Shown in pieces: positions 18,427 through 27,000 of a stretch of 64,000 nt of DNA. The notes under the pieces were generated by a model, which had not been told where the DNA came from, ran no database searches, and saw nothing but the letters and a program-made list of their open reading frames with translations. Source of the stretch: Nocardia arthritidis (lineage in GTDB: Bacteria > Actinomycetota > Actinomycetes > Mycobacteriales > Mycobacteriaceae). The stretch covers positions 4,712,001 to 4,776,000 of the forward strand of contig NZ_CP046172.1 of NCBI RefSeq assembly GCF_011801145.1, written 5' to 3'. Every line of letters starts with the position of its first letter. The first letter of the stretch is position 1. The translations under genes were made by a program, and so were the position numbers.

Positions 18427-20073
18427 ATGACGCGTGCAGGCGATTGGCCACAGGCCCCGACCCGTCGTCGCCATGCGCGCCCGCCGCGTAGGCGACGCTC
18501 CGCACCGTGGTGGCGCACGACCGGTCGAGTGCTATCCGGATTCCTGTCCTTGACCGTGCTCGTGGGCACCGGGGCGGCATGGGAGAGCTACCAGGTGGTG
18601 GTCTCCGGCGTCACTACATCGGGTGCGCTCGCCGACGGCCCCAAGTCCAACGGCAAGGACCAGAACATCCTGATCATGGGACTGGACAGTCGCCTTGATC
18701 AGCAGGGTAAGCCGTTGCCCAAGGAGATCTACGACGCGCTGCACGCGGGTGATGAGGACAACGGGTTCTACAACTCGAACGTGCTGATCCTGCTGCACAT
18801 ACCCGGCGACGGGTCGAAGGCGACAGCCATCTCGATCCCGCGCGACGACTGGGTCCAGGTCGCCGATCAGGCCTGCCAGTACGCGCCGTGCAAGGCCAAG
18901 ATCAAGGAGGCGTACAGCCTCGCGTACGCGATCGAGAAGAACAAGCTCGAGGTCAAGGGCGTCAAGGACGAACTCGACCTGGAACAGCGCTCGCGGGAGG
19001 CGGGCCGCAAGGCCGAGATCGCCACCGTGCGCAACTTCCTCGGCGGGGTGCCGATCGACCACTTCGTCGAGGTGACCCTGGTGTCGTTCTTCCAGATCGC
19101 GCAGGTGGTGCAGCCGATTACGGTGTGCCTCAACGAGAACACCTCCGACGACTTCTCCGGCGCCGATTTCAAGAAGGGCAACCAGGACATCGACGCCGCA
19201 CAGGCGATGGCCTTCGTGCGTCAGCGCCGCGACCCGGACGAATCGCTGAACTTCACCGACCTCGACCGCACCCGGCGGCAGCAGGCGTTCATCGTCTCGC
19301 TGATCCGCAAGCTGCAGCAGAGCGGTACTGTCGCAAATCCCGGCCGGCTCAAGGGCCTGCTCGACGTGGCGAAGCAGAATATCGCCATCGACGACCAGCT
19401 GGATCTGGCCTCGTTCGTGCAGCGCGCTTCGTCGCTGTCCTCGGGCGGGATGACGCTGTTCACCTTGCCGGTCAAGGATTTCGGGCAGAACAACGAGGGC
19501 CAGGACATCAATATCGTCGATGTCAACGAGATTCGCGGCATCGTGAAGAATCTGCTCGCGCCGCCGAAAAACGGTGATCCGGCCGCACCGCCGCCGACGT
19601 CGGCGACGCCGACCTCGACGACCATCCCCGCCGCGAACGGCGTCACCCTCGATATCGTCAACAGCACCGGTCAGTCCGGGCTGGCCAAGCGGTTGCAGCA
19701 GCAGTTCACCACGGTCGGATTCGGCAAGGGCGAGCTGATCACCGGCGCGGTGCTCACCACGACGACGGTTACCTACGGCAAGGGTGCGGACGCGGCGGCG
19801 CAGGCGCTGGCCAACCAGCTCGGCCTGACGGCGTCGAAATCGACCGCGGTGGACCCGAATACGGTGCGGCTCACCGTCGGCACCGATTCGTCGACGATCG
19901 GTGCGCTCGCCGCCGCGTCGACGACCGACGATCAGTCGGGTGATTCGACCACGACGCCGACCCCGACCACCACCATCCCGCCGGTCTCGGCCACCGCGAC
20001 CGGTGCGAAAGCGCCGCAGCCGACCGATCTTTCGACGATGGACGGCAGCAATGGCATTCCCTGCGTGAAGTAG
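18427..20073 (+). CDS. LytR-CpsA-Psr (LCP) family cell-wall ligase
   Basis: This is a 548-residue type II membrane protein. A basic cytoplasmic stretch precedes one helix (about residues 40-58). The LCP catalytic domain (about 75-360) contains NILIMGLDSR, NSNVLILLHIPGDG, AISIPRDDW, the long Arg-rich insert, MAFVRQRRDPDESLNFTDLD and DLDRTRRQQAFI. The basic and acidic residues that bind the prenyl pyrophosphate are in place. A C-terminal LytR_C domain (about 400-485) follows a Pro/Thr linker. LCP enzymes transfer arabinogalactan or other polymers from lipid carriers to peptidoglycan. An upstream in-frame start would run through the end of the previous gene, so 18427 is used. Confidence 0.93.
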   Translation: MTRAGDWPQAPTRRRHARPPRRRRSAPWWRTTGRVLSGFLSLTVLVGTGAAWESYQVVVSGVTTSGALADGPKSNGKDQNILIMGLDSRLDQQGKPLPKEIYDALHAGDEDNGFYNSNVLILLHIPGDGSKATAISIPRDDWVQVADQACQYAPCKAKIKEAYSLAYAIEKNKLEVKGVKDELDLEQRSREAGRKAEIATVRNFLGGVPIDHFVEVTLVSFFQIAQVVQPITVCLNENTSDDFSGADFKKGNQDIDAAQAMAFVRQRRDPDESLNFTDLDRTRRQQAFIVSLIRKLQQSGTVANPGRLKGLLDVAKQNIAIDDQLDLASFVQRASSLSSGGMTLFTLPVKDFGQNNEGQDINIVDVNEIRGIVKNLLAPPKNGDPAAPPPTSATPTSTTIPAANGVTLDIVNSTGQSGLAKRLQQQFTTVGFGKGELITGAVLTTTTVTYGKGADAAAQALANQLGLTASKSTAVDPNTVRLTVGTDSSTIGALAAASTTDDQSGDSTTTPTPTTTIPPVSATATGAKAPQPTDLSTMDGSNGIPCVK

Positions 20074-20128
20074 CGCGTGAAATGGCATGGTTCGCGCACG
20101 GCCGGAGCGAATGCGGAGGTACGCCTTA

Positions 20129-20674
20129 TCAGCGGACGGCGTCGAGTGCGGTGGTCCAATCGGCGGCGATCGCGTCCTGTGCCTTGGCGAGTGGCACCGT
20201 GCCCGCGCAAACGAGTTGGTGCAGTTTGGATTCCACCGCGTCCTTGGGATTGGGTGAGCGGCCCGGCTCTACCCACAGGTTGCGCGGATCATTGGGGTCG
20301 CCGCCGAGCTCCAGTGAGACCAGGTGGTCGTATTCGCTGTCGGCGAGGGATCCGGTGTAGCCGTACGATTTCGCGTTCGCGCGCTTCTCGGCGTCGGTGA
20401 TCCGGGCGGGCGGCCGGATCGACTTGGTGTAACCGGACTGGCAGATGGTGGTCGCCAAAGTGTCCTGGGTGACACGGGGATTGAGCGCGCCCGGCGTACA
20501 CGCCGGATCGGGGAGGGTGGCGCCGTTCGCGGCGGTGCCGTAGTGACAGCCGGTGGGCTGCGGCTCGACCCGGTACGTGCCCTGCGGTCCCGGCCCGACC
20601 GGAACCGCCTGCGCCACCGCGGTTCCCAGGAAAAGCGTTGCCGTGACACCCATTCCGACCAGCACCCTGCGCAT
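20129..20674 (-). CDS. Secreted protein with HNH-like DHL..LGG..NLW motif
   Basis: The 181-residue protein has a clean signal peptide (MRRVLVGMGVTATLFLGTAV, cleaved near AQA). The C-terminal half contains YDHLVSLELGGDPNDPRNLW. In many small secreted bacterial proteins this pattern (Asp-His, a Gly-Gly turn, then Asn) is a remnant or form of the beta-beta-alpha-metal nuclease fold. Two cysteines at CHYG and ACTPG, and two more at ICQSG and VCAG, could form disulphides. I cannot say whether it cleaves nucleic acid; a structural role is equally possible. It is convergent with the LCP gene. Confidence 0.72.
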   Translation of the reverse strand: MRRVLVGMGVTATLFLGTAVAQAVPVGPGPQGTYRVEPQPTGCHYGTAANGATLPDPACTPGALNPRVTQDTLATTICQSGYTKSIRPPARITDAEKRANAKSYGYTGSLADSEYDHLVSLELGGDPNDPRNLWVEPGRSPNPKDAVESKLHQLVCAGTVPLAKAQDAIAADWTTALDAVR

Positions 20675-21028
20675 GCGCCGAGATTAACCATTACGAGCGG
20701 AAACAGGAACGTTTCGTAGGCAGAATTCACCCGTTCGTACCCGGCCCGCCGCCGCTGCGTTGATAGACAACGCAAATGAGCCCAGGTCGACGAACTCACT
20801 TGCGGTGGATGCCGAATTGCGCGGTCCACCAGCCCATCCGCGATTCGGCACGCGGCGACGGCCAATAGCACAAAGCCCTCGGCGACTGGGATCGCCGAGG
20901 GCAAGTGGTGCCATCGACAGCACGGCGGGCGCTGCCGCTATCACTTCGAGCTCATAGGTGTGGCGCTCGCCCGATGCCGCCGCTCGCGACGGTTCGAATC
21001 TCGCGGTAGCGCTGGTCTGTTCGACGGC
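20675..21028. other. Intergenic region, 354 bases
   Basis: It lies between the start of the secreted HNH-like gene and the end of the MFS gene, both on the minus strand. It contains a strong hairpin at 20875-20902. A GGTTCGAATC string near 20993 resembles a tRNA T-loop but no cloverleaf can be built. No coding frame is convincing. Confidence 0.6.
20875..20902 (-). terminator. Intrinsic terminator of the MFS gene
   Basis: GCCCTCGGCGA (20875-20885) pairs perfectly with 20892-20902 around a six-base loop. Read on the minus strand it is followed by TTTGTGCTATT, a modest T-rich tract. It lies about 125 bases past the MFS stop codon. Confidence 0.7.
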
Positions 21029-22468
21029 TCAGCGCGCCGCCCGGGCCGCGAGCGCGGCGGCGATCAGCACCGTCGCCCCTTCGGCGATGGCGGTTCCGCC
21101 GAGCGCATGTGCCGCCGAGAGCGTATCGTCACCCGCCAACCCGAGAAATATCGTTCCGAAGCAGGCGATCCCAACCACGATGCCGAGTTGCACGTTGGTG
21201 ACGAGGATTCCGCTGGCGTCGGCGGCCAATTCCACCGGCACCTTGGCCAGGGTCCTGGTCATCAGCGGGCTGAACGCCAGCCCGAAACCGATTCCCATGA
21301 CACCGAATACGACCAGCGCGAACGCTCCGACATCGCGGCCGTCGCGCAGTATCGCGCCCAGCACCACCATCGATGCCGAAGCGATCACCAGCCCGAGCGG
21401 GATCATCGGCGCGTGCAGCCGGGCCGGGATGCGTTCCCAATTCAGGCTGGTGATCGCGAAGGACACACCCATCGGGATGCACACCAGCCCGGCATGCAGC
21501 GCGGTGTAGCCGAGGGTGCCTTGCAGATGGATCGCGAAGACGAACAGCCAGCCGCCGTAGGTGGCCATCATCACGAAAAGCGTTGCCGCGGTGAGCACCA
21601 GACCCGGCGCGCGCAGCACCCGCTCGGCGAACAGCGGCGAACCGCCGCGCCGGTGCACCACCTGTTCGATCCGCACGAACGCCGCGATGCCGAAGACGCT
21701 CGCGCCGAGCGCGATCCAGGACCACAGCGGCCAGTTCTGTTCGCGCCCGAGCACGAGCGGCAGCACGAACAGCAGTACCGACGCGGTGAGCACGGCCAGC
21801 CCGGCGAGGTCGAGCTTGCGTTCGAAACGTTCGGTGGCCCTTGGCAGTACGCGCGGCGCGACCACCAGCAGGAGCAGGCCGATCGGCACGTTCACCAGGA
21901 ACACCCCGCGCCAACTGCTGCCGAACAGGTCGGCGTCTACGATGAGCCCGCCGAGCACCTGCCCGATCACCATGCCGCTGGAGGTGATGGCGGCATAGGC
22001 GCTCAACGCCTTCGCCCTGGCGTTGCCGGTGAAGGTGCGCTGGATCAACGTCATCACCTGCGGCACGAGTGCCGCGGCCCCGATACCTTGCGCGAACCGG
22101 AACACGATCAAAGCGGTTTGGTTCCAGGCCAATCCGCAGAGCAGGGAGGCGGCGGTGAAGACGACGAGTCCGGCGACGAAGGTCCGCCGCTGGGTGAACC
22201 GGTCGCCCAGCCGCGCCCCGGTGACGAGCAGTACGGCATAGGCGATCACATATCCGGCGACGATCAGCTGCAGCGCCGATCCGGTGGTGTGCAGCGAGGT
22301 GCGAATGGACGGAATCGCGACGTTGACGATGGAGGCGTCCAGGACCGACATGAATTGTCCGGACAGGATTACCGCCAGCAGGAGCAGAGTGCGCCGGGCA
22401 CCCGGAACGGCAGGCGCCGCAACGGTTGTGGTGACCGTCGAGGGATTCGGCGACATGATCTTGGACAT
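21029..22468 (-). CDS. MFS drug exporter, DHA2 (EmrB/QacA) type
   Basis: The 479-residue protein has about fourteen membrane helices. Family landmarks are SGQFMSVLDASIVNVAIPSI in helix one (with the conserved D), motif A GARLGDRFTQRRTF, motif B VFRFAQGIGAAALVPQVM, and motif C SSGMVIGQVLGGLIVD. Members export cationic drugs, dyes or antibiotics with protons. ATG 22468 begins MSKIMSPNPS. The upstream region carries a dyad that is repeated in front of the nearby MmyB-like regulator, so the exporter is probably its target. Confidence 0.92.
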   Translation of the reverse strand: MSKIMSPNPSTVTTTVAAPAVPGARRTLLLLAVILSGQFMSVLDASIVNVAIPSIRTSLHTTGSALQLIVAGYVIAYAVLLVTGARLGDRFTQRRTFVAGLVVFTAASLLCGLAWNQTALIVFRFAQGIGAAALVPQVMTLIQRTFTGNARAKALSAYAAITSSGMVIGQVLGGLIVDADLFGSSWRGVFLVNVPIGLLLLVVAPRVLPRATERFERKLDLAGLAVLTASVLLFVLPLVLGREQNWPLWSWIALGASVFGIAAFVRIEQVVHRRGGSPLFAERVLRAPGLVLTAATLFVMMATYGGWLFVFAIHLQGTLGYTALHAGLVCIPMGVSFAITSLNWERIPARLHAPMIPLGLVIASASMVVLGAILRDGRDVGAFALVVFGVMGIGFGLAFSPLMTRTLAKVPVELAADASGILVTNVQLGIVVGIACFGTIFLGLAGDDTLSAAHALGGTAIAEGATVLIAAALAARAAR

Positions 22469-22497
22469 GCGAACAAGCGTGCGACGGATCCGGCACG

Positions 22498-22540
22498 GGT
22501 AACAGGAGCCCCTTGATACTGGTACCGGCGGCACCCGGAT
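22498..22540. promoter_or_regulatory. MmyB-type operator, copy 1 (in front of the MFS exporter)
   Basis: GGTAACAG (22498-22505) and CTGGTACC (22519-22526) form an inverted repeat with a 13-base spacer. The sequence continues GGCGGCACCCGGAT. The same arrangement, with identical spacing and near-identical flank, recurs at 23437. This copy lies 30-72 bases before the MFS start, and also upstream of the divergent TerD gene. Confidence 0.65.
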
Positions 22541-22657
22541 ATCGGCCGCCCCGTAAAGAACTCGTAAGCGCACCGCCTAAAGTGGTTGGCGCAGCCCACC
22601 TTCGGTGCCGCTGTGTCGATCAGGCGGTCCGGCCGCCCCGAGGAAGGGATATCCGCG

Positions 22658-23206
22658 GTGACGGTCCCGCTGCGCGACAACAACGGTGCGCGAGTCGATT
22701 TCGTGACGATGGGGCTGGGCTGGGATCCGGCGCGGCCCGGGCGCTGGTTCACCGCGAAACGCGCCGATATCGATCTGAACGCGGCGGCCCTGCTGTTCGT
22801 CGGTGAACAGCTCACCGATGTGGTCTATCACGAGAAGCTGACCTCCGACGACGGCGCGATCCGGCATCAGGGCGACAGCATCACCGGCGAGGGCGATGGC
22901 GACGACGAGGTCATCGCGGTCGATCTCACCCGCGTCGATCCGCGCATCACCGCGATCATGTTCCTGGTCACCTGCTATACCGGGCAGACCTTCGCCGAAA
23001 TCGATAATGCGTTCTGCCGCTTGGTCGACGGCGGCTCCGGCGCCGAATTGGCCCGCTACGACCTGCCCGCCGATCACCACACCGGTCTGATCATGGGCGT
23101 TGTCGCCAGGACCGAGCACGGCTGGGAGTTCCGCGGCGTCGATGAGGGAATCGAGGCCCGGCATCCGGTGGACGCGGTGCCGCTGGTCGGTCAGTTTCTG
23201 CGTTGA
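22658..23206 (+). CDS. TerD-family stress protein
   Basis: This 182-residue protein has the TerD fold: VTMGLGWDP near the start, then DIDLNAAALLF, the calcium-type site EGDGDDEVIAVDLTRVDPRI, and IDNAFCRLVD. TerD proteins bind Ca2+ and occur in tellurite-resistance and general stress operons. Here it stands alone, so a classical ter system is not supported. The GTG at 22658 is chosen over an earlier in-frame start because GAGGAAGG lies about ten bases upstream. A strong hairpin follows. Confidence 0.9.
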   Translation: MTVPLRDNNGARVDFVTMGLGWDPARPGRWFTAKRADIDLNAAALLFVGEQLTDVVYHEKLTSDDGAIRHQGDSITGEGDGDDEVIAVDLTRVDPRITAIMFLVTCYTGQTFAEIDNAFCRLVDGGSGAELARYDLPADHHTGLIMGVVARTEHGWEFRGVDEGIEARHPVDAVPLVGQFLR

Positions 23207-23213
23207 AAGGCTG

Positions 23214-23244
23214 GTGCCCGCCCGGCGCACGGCCGGGCGGGCAC
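23214..23244 (+). terminator. Terminator hairpin after the TerD gene
   Basis: GTGCCCGCCCGGC (23214-23226) pairs perfectly with 23232-23244 around a five-base loop. The stem is very GC-rich. No long T-tract follows, as is common in actinobacteria. Confidence 0.7.
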
Positions 23245-23436
23245 ACTTCCCCGTACCCCACCGGACGCCGCCACGTCGGTAAGGCACGCCAAGCGTACCC
23301 GCAGACATCGATTCGGTTGCGGTATCGCGCGTCTCGGCGCGTCACCCCAGGACACGGGGTGCATGACAAGAATCAGCCGTGGCGCGGCGGCGCTGTGCGG
23401 GGTGAACTACGGAGGGGACTGGTGTTCATCGCTACC

Positions 23437-23480
23437 GGTAACAGGGTGGTTCGGATACTGGTACCGACGGCACCTGGATC
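23437..23480. promoter_or_regulatory. MmyB-type operator, copy 2 (in front of the regulator gene)
   Basis: GGTAACAG (23437-23444) and CTGGTACC (23458-23465) have the same 13-base spacer and almost the same right flank (GACGGCACCTGGAT) as the copy at 22498. It lies 46-74 bases before ATG 23511, fitting autoregulation. Confidence 0.65.
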
Positions 23481-23510
23481 GGCTATCGGGATTCGGAGAA
23501 GATCGAGTTC

Positions 23511-24427
23511 ATGACGAATGTGGTCGACGCGCGGGCGATCCGCAAGGCGCGGCGCGATGAGTTGGGCGCCTTCCTGAAGTCGCGACGGGCGCGGATCACC
23601 CCGGAGGATGTCGGGCTGCCGCCGGGGCCGCGGCGGCGCACGCCGGGACTGCGACGCGAGGAGGTCGCGCAGCTGTCCGGTATCGGCGTCACCTGGTACA
23701 CCTGGCTGGAACAGGGCCGCGAGATCAATGTCAGCGTGCAGGTGCTGGAGGCGATCGCGCGCACGCTGAGCCTGGACACCGCCGAGCGCGCGCATATCTA
23801 CCGGCTCGCCGACGTGCCGACGGTCCCGACGGCGCCCGCGAACGATCCGCTGCCCGAGGAGATCCAGGTCATCCTCGACCATTTGGCGCCGCTGCCCGCC
23901 GCCGTGCTCAGCTCACGCTACGACGTGCTCGCGCACAACGAACCCTATGCCGCGCTGTGCCCGGGATTCCTCGGCGCCGAACGCAATCTGGCACGGCATG
24001 TCTTCCTGACCCCGCAGTGCTGCAACAGCTACATCCAGGAGTGGGACGACCTGCGCCGCATGGTCGCCCAGCTGCGCGGTGCGTACGCGAAGAACCTGGA
24101 CGATCCGGGCTGGCGGCAGTTCATCGACGAATTGGTCGCGCGCAGCGCGGATTTCGCGGCGCTGTGGGCGCGTAACGATGTCGCGGTACCCGCCAACCGG
24201 ATCAAGCAGATCCGCCACCTCGCGGTCGGCCGCCTGGAGATGATGGTGACCAGCATGAGCCTGCCCGCCATGGCGGGCGCCTGGGTGCGGATATACACCC
24301 GGGCGATGACGCGCAGGCAGCAAAATTACAGCTACTGCTGGATATGCCGGAGGCGGAGCGGACCCGGCCGTGGCTCGAACACCGCGAACGCGCGCACGGT
24401 GCGGCCCGGACCGCCAGGGCGGTGTGA
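23511..24427 (+). pseudogene. MmyB-like helix-turn-helix regulator, frameshifted near the C-terminus
   Basis: An XRE-type DNA-binding domain (LGAFLKSRRARITPEDVGLP, then RRTPGLRREEVAQLSGIGVTWY) precedes the MmyB-like ligand domain (AAVLSSRYDVLAHNEPYAAL, LEMMVTSMSLP). The family is linked to antibiotic and redox control in actinobacteria. After WVRIYT the original frame turns to nonsense and runs on to 24539 across the 3' end of choD. With one extra C in the CCC at 24298-24300, the protein continues DDAQAAKLQLLLDMPEAE and ends at TGA 24425-24427, directly against the choD stop. So one base has been lost, either in the genome or in sequencing. Only about 40 terminal residues are affected. Confidence 0.85.
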
Positions 24428-26149
24428 TCAGGCCGGGGTCTGTTCGCCGCGGCTCTCGACGATCGGCAATACCAGCGCCGCGGGCGAATTCGCGGGCACC
24501 ACGGGGTGTTTCGGCGCGACCGCGGCGATGCGCCGGTAACCCGCCGACTGCTCGGGCCTGGTGTCCTGTTCGCCCTTGTTCGGCCAGTAGGCGGCGGCGC
24601 GCTCGGCCTGCGCGGTGATGGTGAGCGACGGGTTGACGCCGAGGTTCGCCGAGACCGCCGCACCGTCGACGACGCTCAGCGTCGGATAACCGTAAACCCG
24701 GTGGTAGCCGTCGATCACGCCGTGTTCGGCATCCGCGCCGATGGCGGCGCCGCCGAGGAAGTGCGCGGTGAGCGGGATATTGAAGATTTCGCCCCAGCTG
24801 CCGCCCGCGATGCCGCCGATATCCTCCGCGACCCGCCTGGTGACCTCGTTGCCGACCGGGATCCAGGTCGGATTCGGTTCGCCGTGGCCCTGTTTCGAGG
24901 TGAGCTTGCGGCCGAACAGTCCGCGCTTGGTGAAGGTGGTTATCGAATTGTCCAGGTGCTGCATGACGAGGCAGATGATGGTGCGCTCGCTCCAGTTCTT
25001 GGTGCTGAGGAAGCTGAGCAGCTGGACGGGATGCCGCAATACCAGCCCGAGGAAGCGCAGCCAGCGCGGGATGCGGCCGCCGCCGTCCACCATCAGGGTC
25101 TGTAGTAGTCCCATCGAATTCGAACCCTTGCCGTAGCGGACCGGTTCGATGTGCGTGTCGGGGGTCGGGTGGATCGAGGAGGTGATCGCGACGCCCTGGG
25201 TGAAATCGACACCGGGCTGCACGGTCTTGGTGGCTGCGCCGACGATCGATTCGGAGTTGGTCCGGGTGAGCATGCCGAGCCGCGCGGACAGATCGGGCAG
25301 AATTCCCTTGTCCCGCATGGCGAACAGCAGCTGCTGGGTGCCGCGGGTGCCCGCCGCGAGCACCACGTGCGCGGCGGTGTAGGTGGCGGGCCGCTTGCGC
25401 ACCCACGCGCCGGTGCGTTCGGTGGCGACATCCCAGGTGCCGTCGGGCAGCGGGCGCACCGCGGTGACCGTCGTCATCGGAATGACCTGTGCCCCGGCCT
25501 GTTCCGCGAGATACAGATAGTTCTTGACCAGCGTGTTCTTCGCGCCGTACTTGCAGCCGACCATGCAGTCGCCGCATTCGACGCAGCCGGTGCGGTCGGG
25601 CCCGACGCCGCCGAAATACGGATCGGGCACGGTCCGGCCCGGTTCGCCGAAGAATACGCCCACCGGGGTCTGCACGAATGTGTCGCCGACGCCCATATCG
25701 TCGGCGATTCGCTTGAACACCTCGTCGGCCGGCGTCATGTGTGGGTTGCGCACCACACCGAGCATCCGTTGCGCCCGTTCGTAATACGGCGTGAGCTCGG
25801 CGCGCCAGTCGGTGATGTCGCGCCACTGCGGATCGCGGAAGAACGGCTCCGGCGGCACGTACAGGGTGTTCGCGTAGTTGAGCGAGCCGCCGCCGACGCC
25901 CGCGCCGCCCAGGATCAGCACGTCGCGCAGCAGGTGGATGCGCTGGATCCCGAAGCAGCCGAGTTTGGGCGCCCACAGGAAGTTCCGCAGATCCCAGCTG
26001 GTCTTGGGCAGTTCGTCGTCGGCGAAGCGGCGCCCGGCCTCGAGCACGCCGACCTTGTAGCCCTTCTCCACCAGCCGCAGCGCGCTCACGCTGCCGCCGA
26101 ATCCGGATCCGATGATCAAGACGTCGAAATCGGTCGCCCGCTGGTCCAT
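24428..26149 (-). CDS. choD: GMC oxidoreductase, ChoD (putative cholesterol oxidase)
   Basis: The 573-residue protein matches M. tuberculosis ChoD along its length: DVLIIGSGFGGSVSALRL, GVLEAGRRF, TSWDLRNFLWAPKLGC, GGAGVGGGSLNYANTLYVPP, the cysteine cluster CVECGDCMVGC, NTLVKNYLYLAEQAGAQVIP, NSESIVGAATK, and VVDGAAVSANLGVNPSLTI. It is annotated as an FAD-dependent cholesterol oxidase in mycobacteria, although its true substrate there is disputed. The cysteine cluster is unusual for flavin oxidases and might hold a metal or Fe-S centre. GGAG lies seven bases before ATG 26149. A TetR gene is divergent and shares a palindrome. Confidence 0.92.
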   Translation of the reverse strand: MDQRATDFDVLIIGSGFGGSVSALRLVEKGYKVGVLEAGRRFADDELPKTSWDLRNFLWAPKLGCFGIQRIHLLRDVLILGGAGVGGGSLNYANTLYVPPEPFFRDPQWRDITDWRAELTPYYERAQRMLGVVRNPHMTPADEVFKRIADDMGVGDTFVQTPVGVFFGEPGRTVPDPYFGGVGPDRTGCVECGDCMVGCKYGAKNTLVKNYLYLAEQAGAQVIPMTTVTAVRPLPDGTWDVATERTGAWVRKRPATYTAAHVVLAAGTRGTQQLLFAMRDKGILPDLSARLGMLTRTNSESIVGAATKTVQPGVDFTQGVAITSSIHPTPDTHIEPVRYGKGSNSMGLLQTLMVDGGGRIPRWLRFLGLVLRHPVQLLSFLSTKNWSERTIICLVMQHLDNSITTFTKRGLFGRKLTSKQGHGEPNPTWIPVGNEVTRRVAEDIGGIAGGSWGEIFNIPLTAHFLGGAAIGADAEHGVIDGYHRVYGYPTLSVVDGAAVSANLGVNPSLTITAQAERAAAYWPNKGEQDTRPEQSAGYRRIAAVAPKHPVVPANSPAALVLPIVESRGEQTPA

Positions 26150-26229
26150 CTGGAAACTCCTCGATCTGTCGCCGGTGACCGGAATAACACTACTCCCGAG
26201 TAGGTTGGCTGGTCGGCGTCAGGACCTTT

Positions 26230-26256
26230 CGAGAGCGGCGCTCTCGTTTGTTGACA
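26230..26256. promoter_or_regulatory. Palindromic operator between choD and TetR
   Basis: CGAGAGC-GGC-GCTCTCG (26230-26246) is a perfect inverted repeat with a three-base centre. TTGACA at 26251-26256 is a good -35 element for the rightward TetR gene. No convincing -10 was found. The site is well placed for TetR to control both genes. Confidence 0.6.
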
Positions 26257-26285
26257 TCGCTCTCCGAAATGCGCACCCTTGGGTC

Positions 26286-26984
26286 ATGCCAACGACGCCA
26301 CGCGCCCGCGCCCGGGCACAGACCATGACCGATATCGTCCGTATCGGCCGGGACCATCTGGCCGTGCACGGTGCCGCCGCGCTGTCGCTGCGTGCCGTCG
26401 CTCGCGACCTCGGCGTCGTCTCCTCGGCGGTGTACCGGTACGTGCGCAGCCGCGACGAACTGCTCACCCTACTGGTGGTGGACGGGTACAACGCGCTTGG
26501 CGATGCGGTGGACGCGGCCGTCGCCACCGCCGGGGACGACCCGATCGAACGCTTCCGGGTGGTCGGCCGCGCGGTCCGTGCCTGGGCGCTGGCCGAACCC
26601 GCCCGCTACGGACTGCTTTTCGGCACTCCGGTGCCCGGCTACGACGCGCCCGCCGAACAGACCACCACGCCGGGTGTCCGCGTCATCGTCGCCATCATCG
26701 GCTCGATCGACGAGGCATATCGCGCCGGTCTGCTCACCCAGCCGAAGAATCCGGCGCCCATATCCTCGGCTCTCGCGCAGAACTTCGCCGCGATCCGAAC
26801 GGAATTCGGCATCGACATCCCCGATTGGCTGGTGGCGCGCACGATTTCGGTATGGTCCGGCCTGTTCGGCGCGGTGAGCGCCGATGTCTTCGACATGTAC
26901 GGCCAGGACACCTTCGTCGACCGGGCCGAGATTTTCGAACTACAGCTGGAGGCGTTGCTCGCGACGCTGGGCTACCAGGGCTGA
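26286..26984 (+). CDS. TetR family regulator divergent from choD
   Basis: The 232-residue protein has the TetR N-terminal domain (IVRIGRDHLAVHGAAALSLR, then RDLGVVSSAVYRYVRSRDEL). The C-terminal domain contains RAWALAEPARYGLLFGTPVPGY, a pattern of the TetR_C_33-type family. ATG 26286 is preferred because it starts right before the DNA-binding domain. An upstream in-frame start would overlap the choD start. It probably represses choD and itself from the palindrome at 26230. Confidence 0.9.
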   Translation: MPTTPRARARAQTMTDIVRIGRDHLAVHGAAALSLRAVARDLGVVSSAVYRYVRSRDELLTLLVVDGYNALGDAVDAAVATAGDDPIERFRVVGRAVRAWALAEPARYGLLFGTPVPGYDAPAEQTTTPGVRVIVAIIGSIDEAYRAGLLTQPKNPAPISSALAQNFAAIRTEFGIDIPDWLVARTISVWSGLFGAVSADVFDMYGQDTFVDRAEIFELQLEALLATLGYQG

Positions 26985-27000
26985 GCACCGGCGGCGTGGT

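Larger units (their letters stand above)
23207..23510. other. Intergenic region before the MmyB-like gene
   Basis: This 304-base gap contains the TerD terminator (23214-23244), a non-coding stretch, and the second copy of the GGTAACAG-N13-CTGGTACC dyad about 45 bases before the regulator start. Confidence 0.6.

Noticed and set aside
20960..21012. tRNA-like GGTTCGAATC sequence
   Set aside because: The T-stem does not pair properly and no anticodon or acceptor arms can be drawn.
22658..23206. Full tellurite-resistance (ter) system
   Set aside because: Only one TerD-type gene is present; no TerB, TerC or TerZ partners nearby.
24428..24539. Extension of the regulator gene past choD stop in the unshifted frame
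   Set aside because: It is a shadow created by the frameshift; the alternative frame ends precisely at 24427 with family-like sequence.
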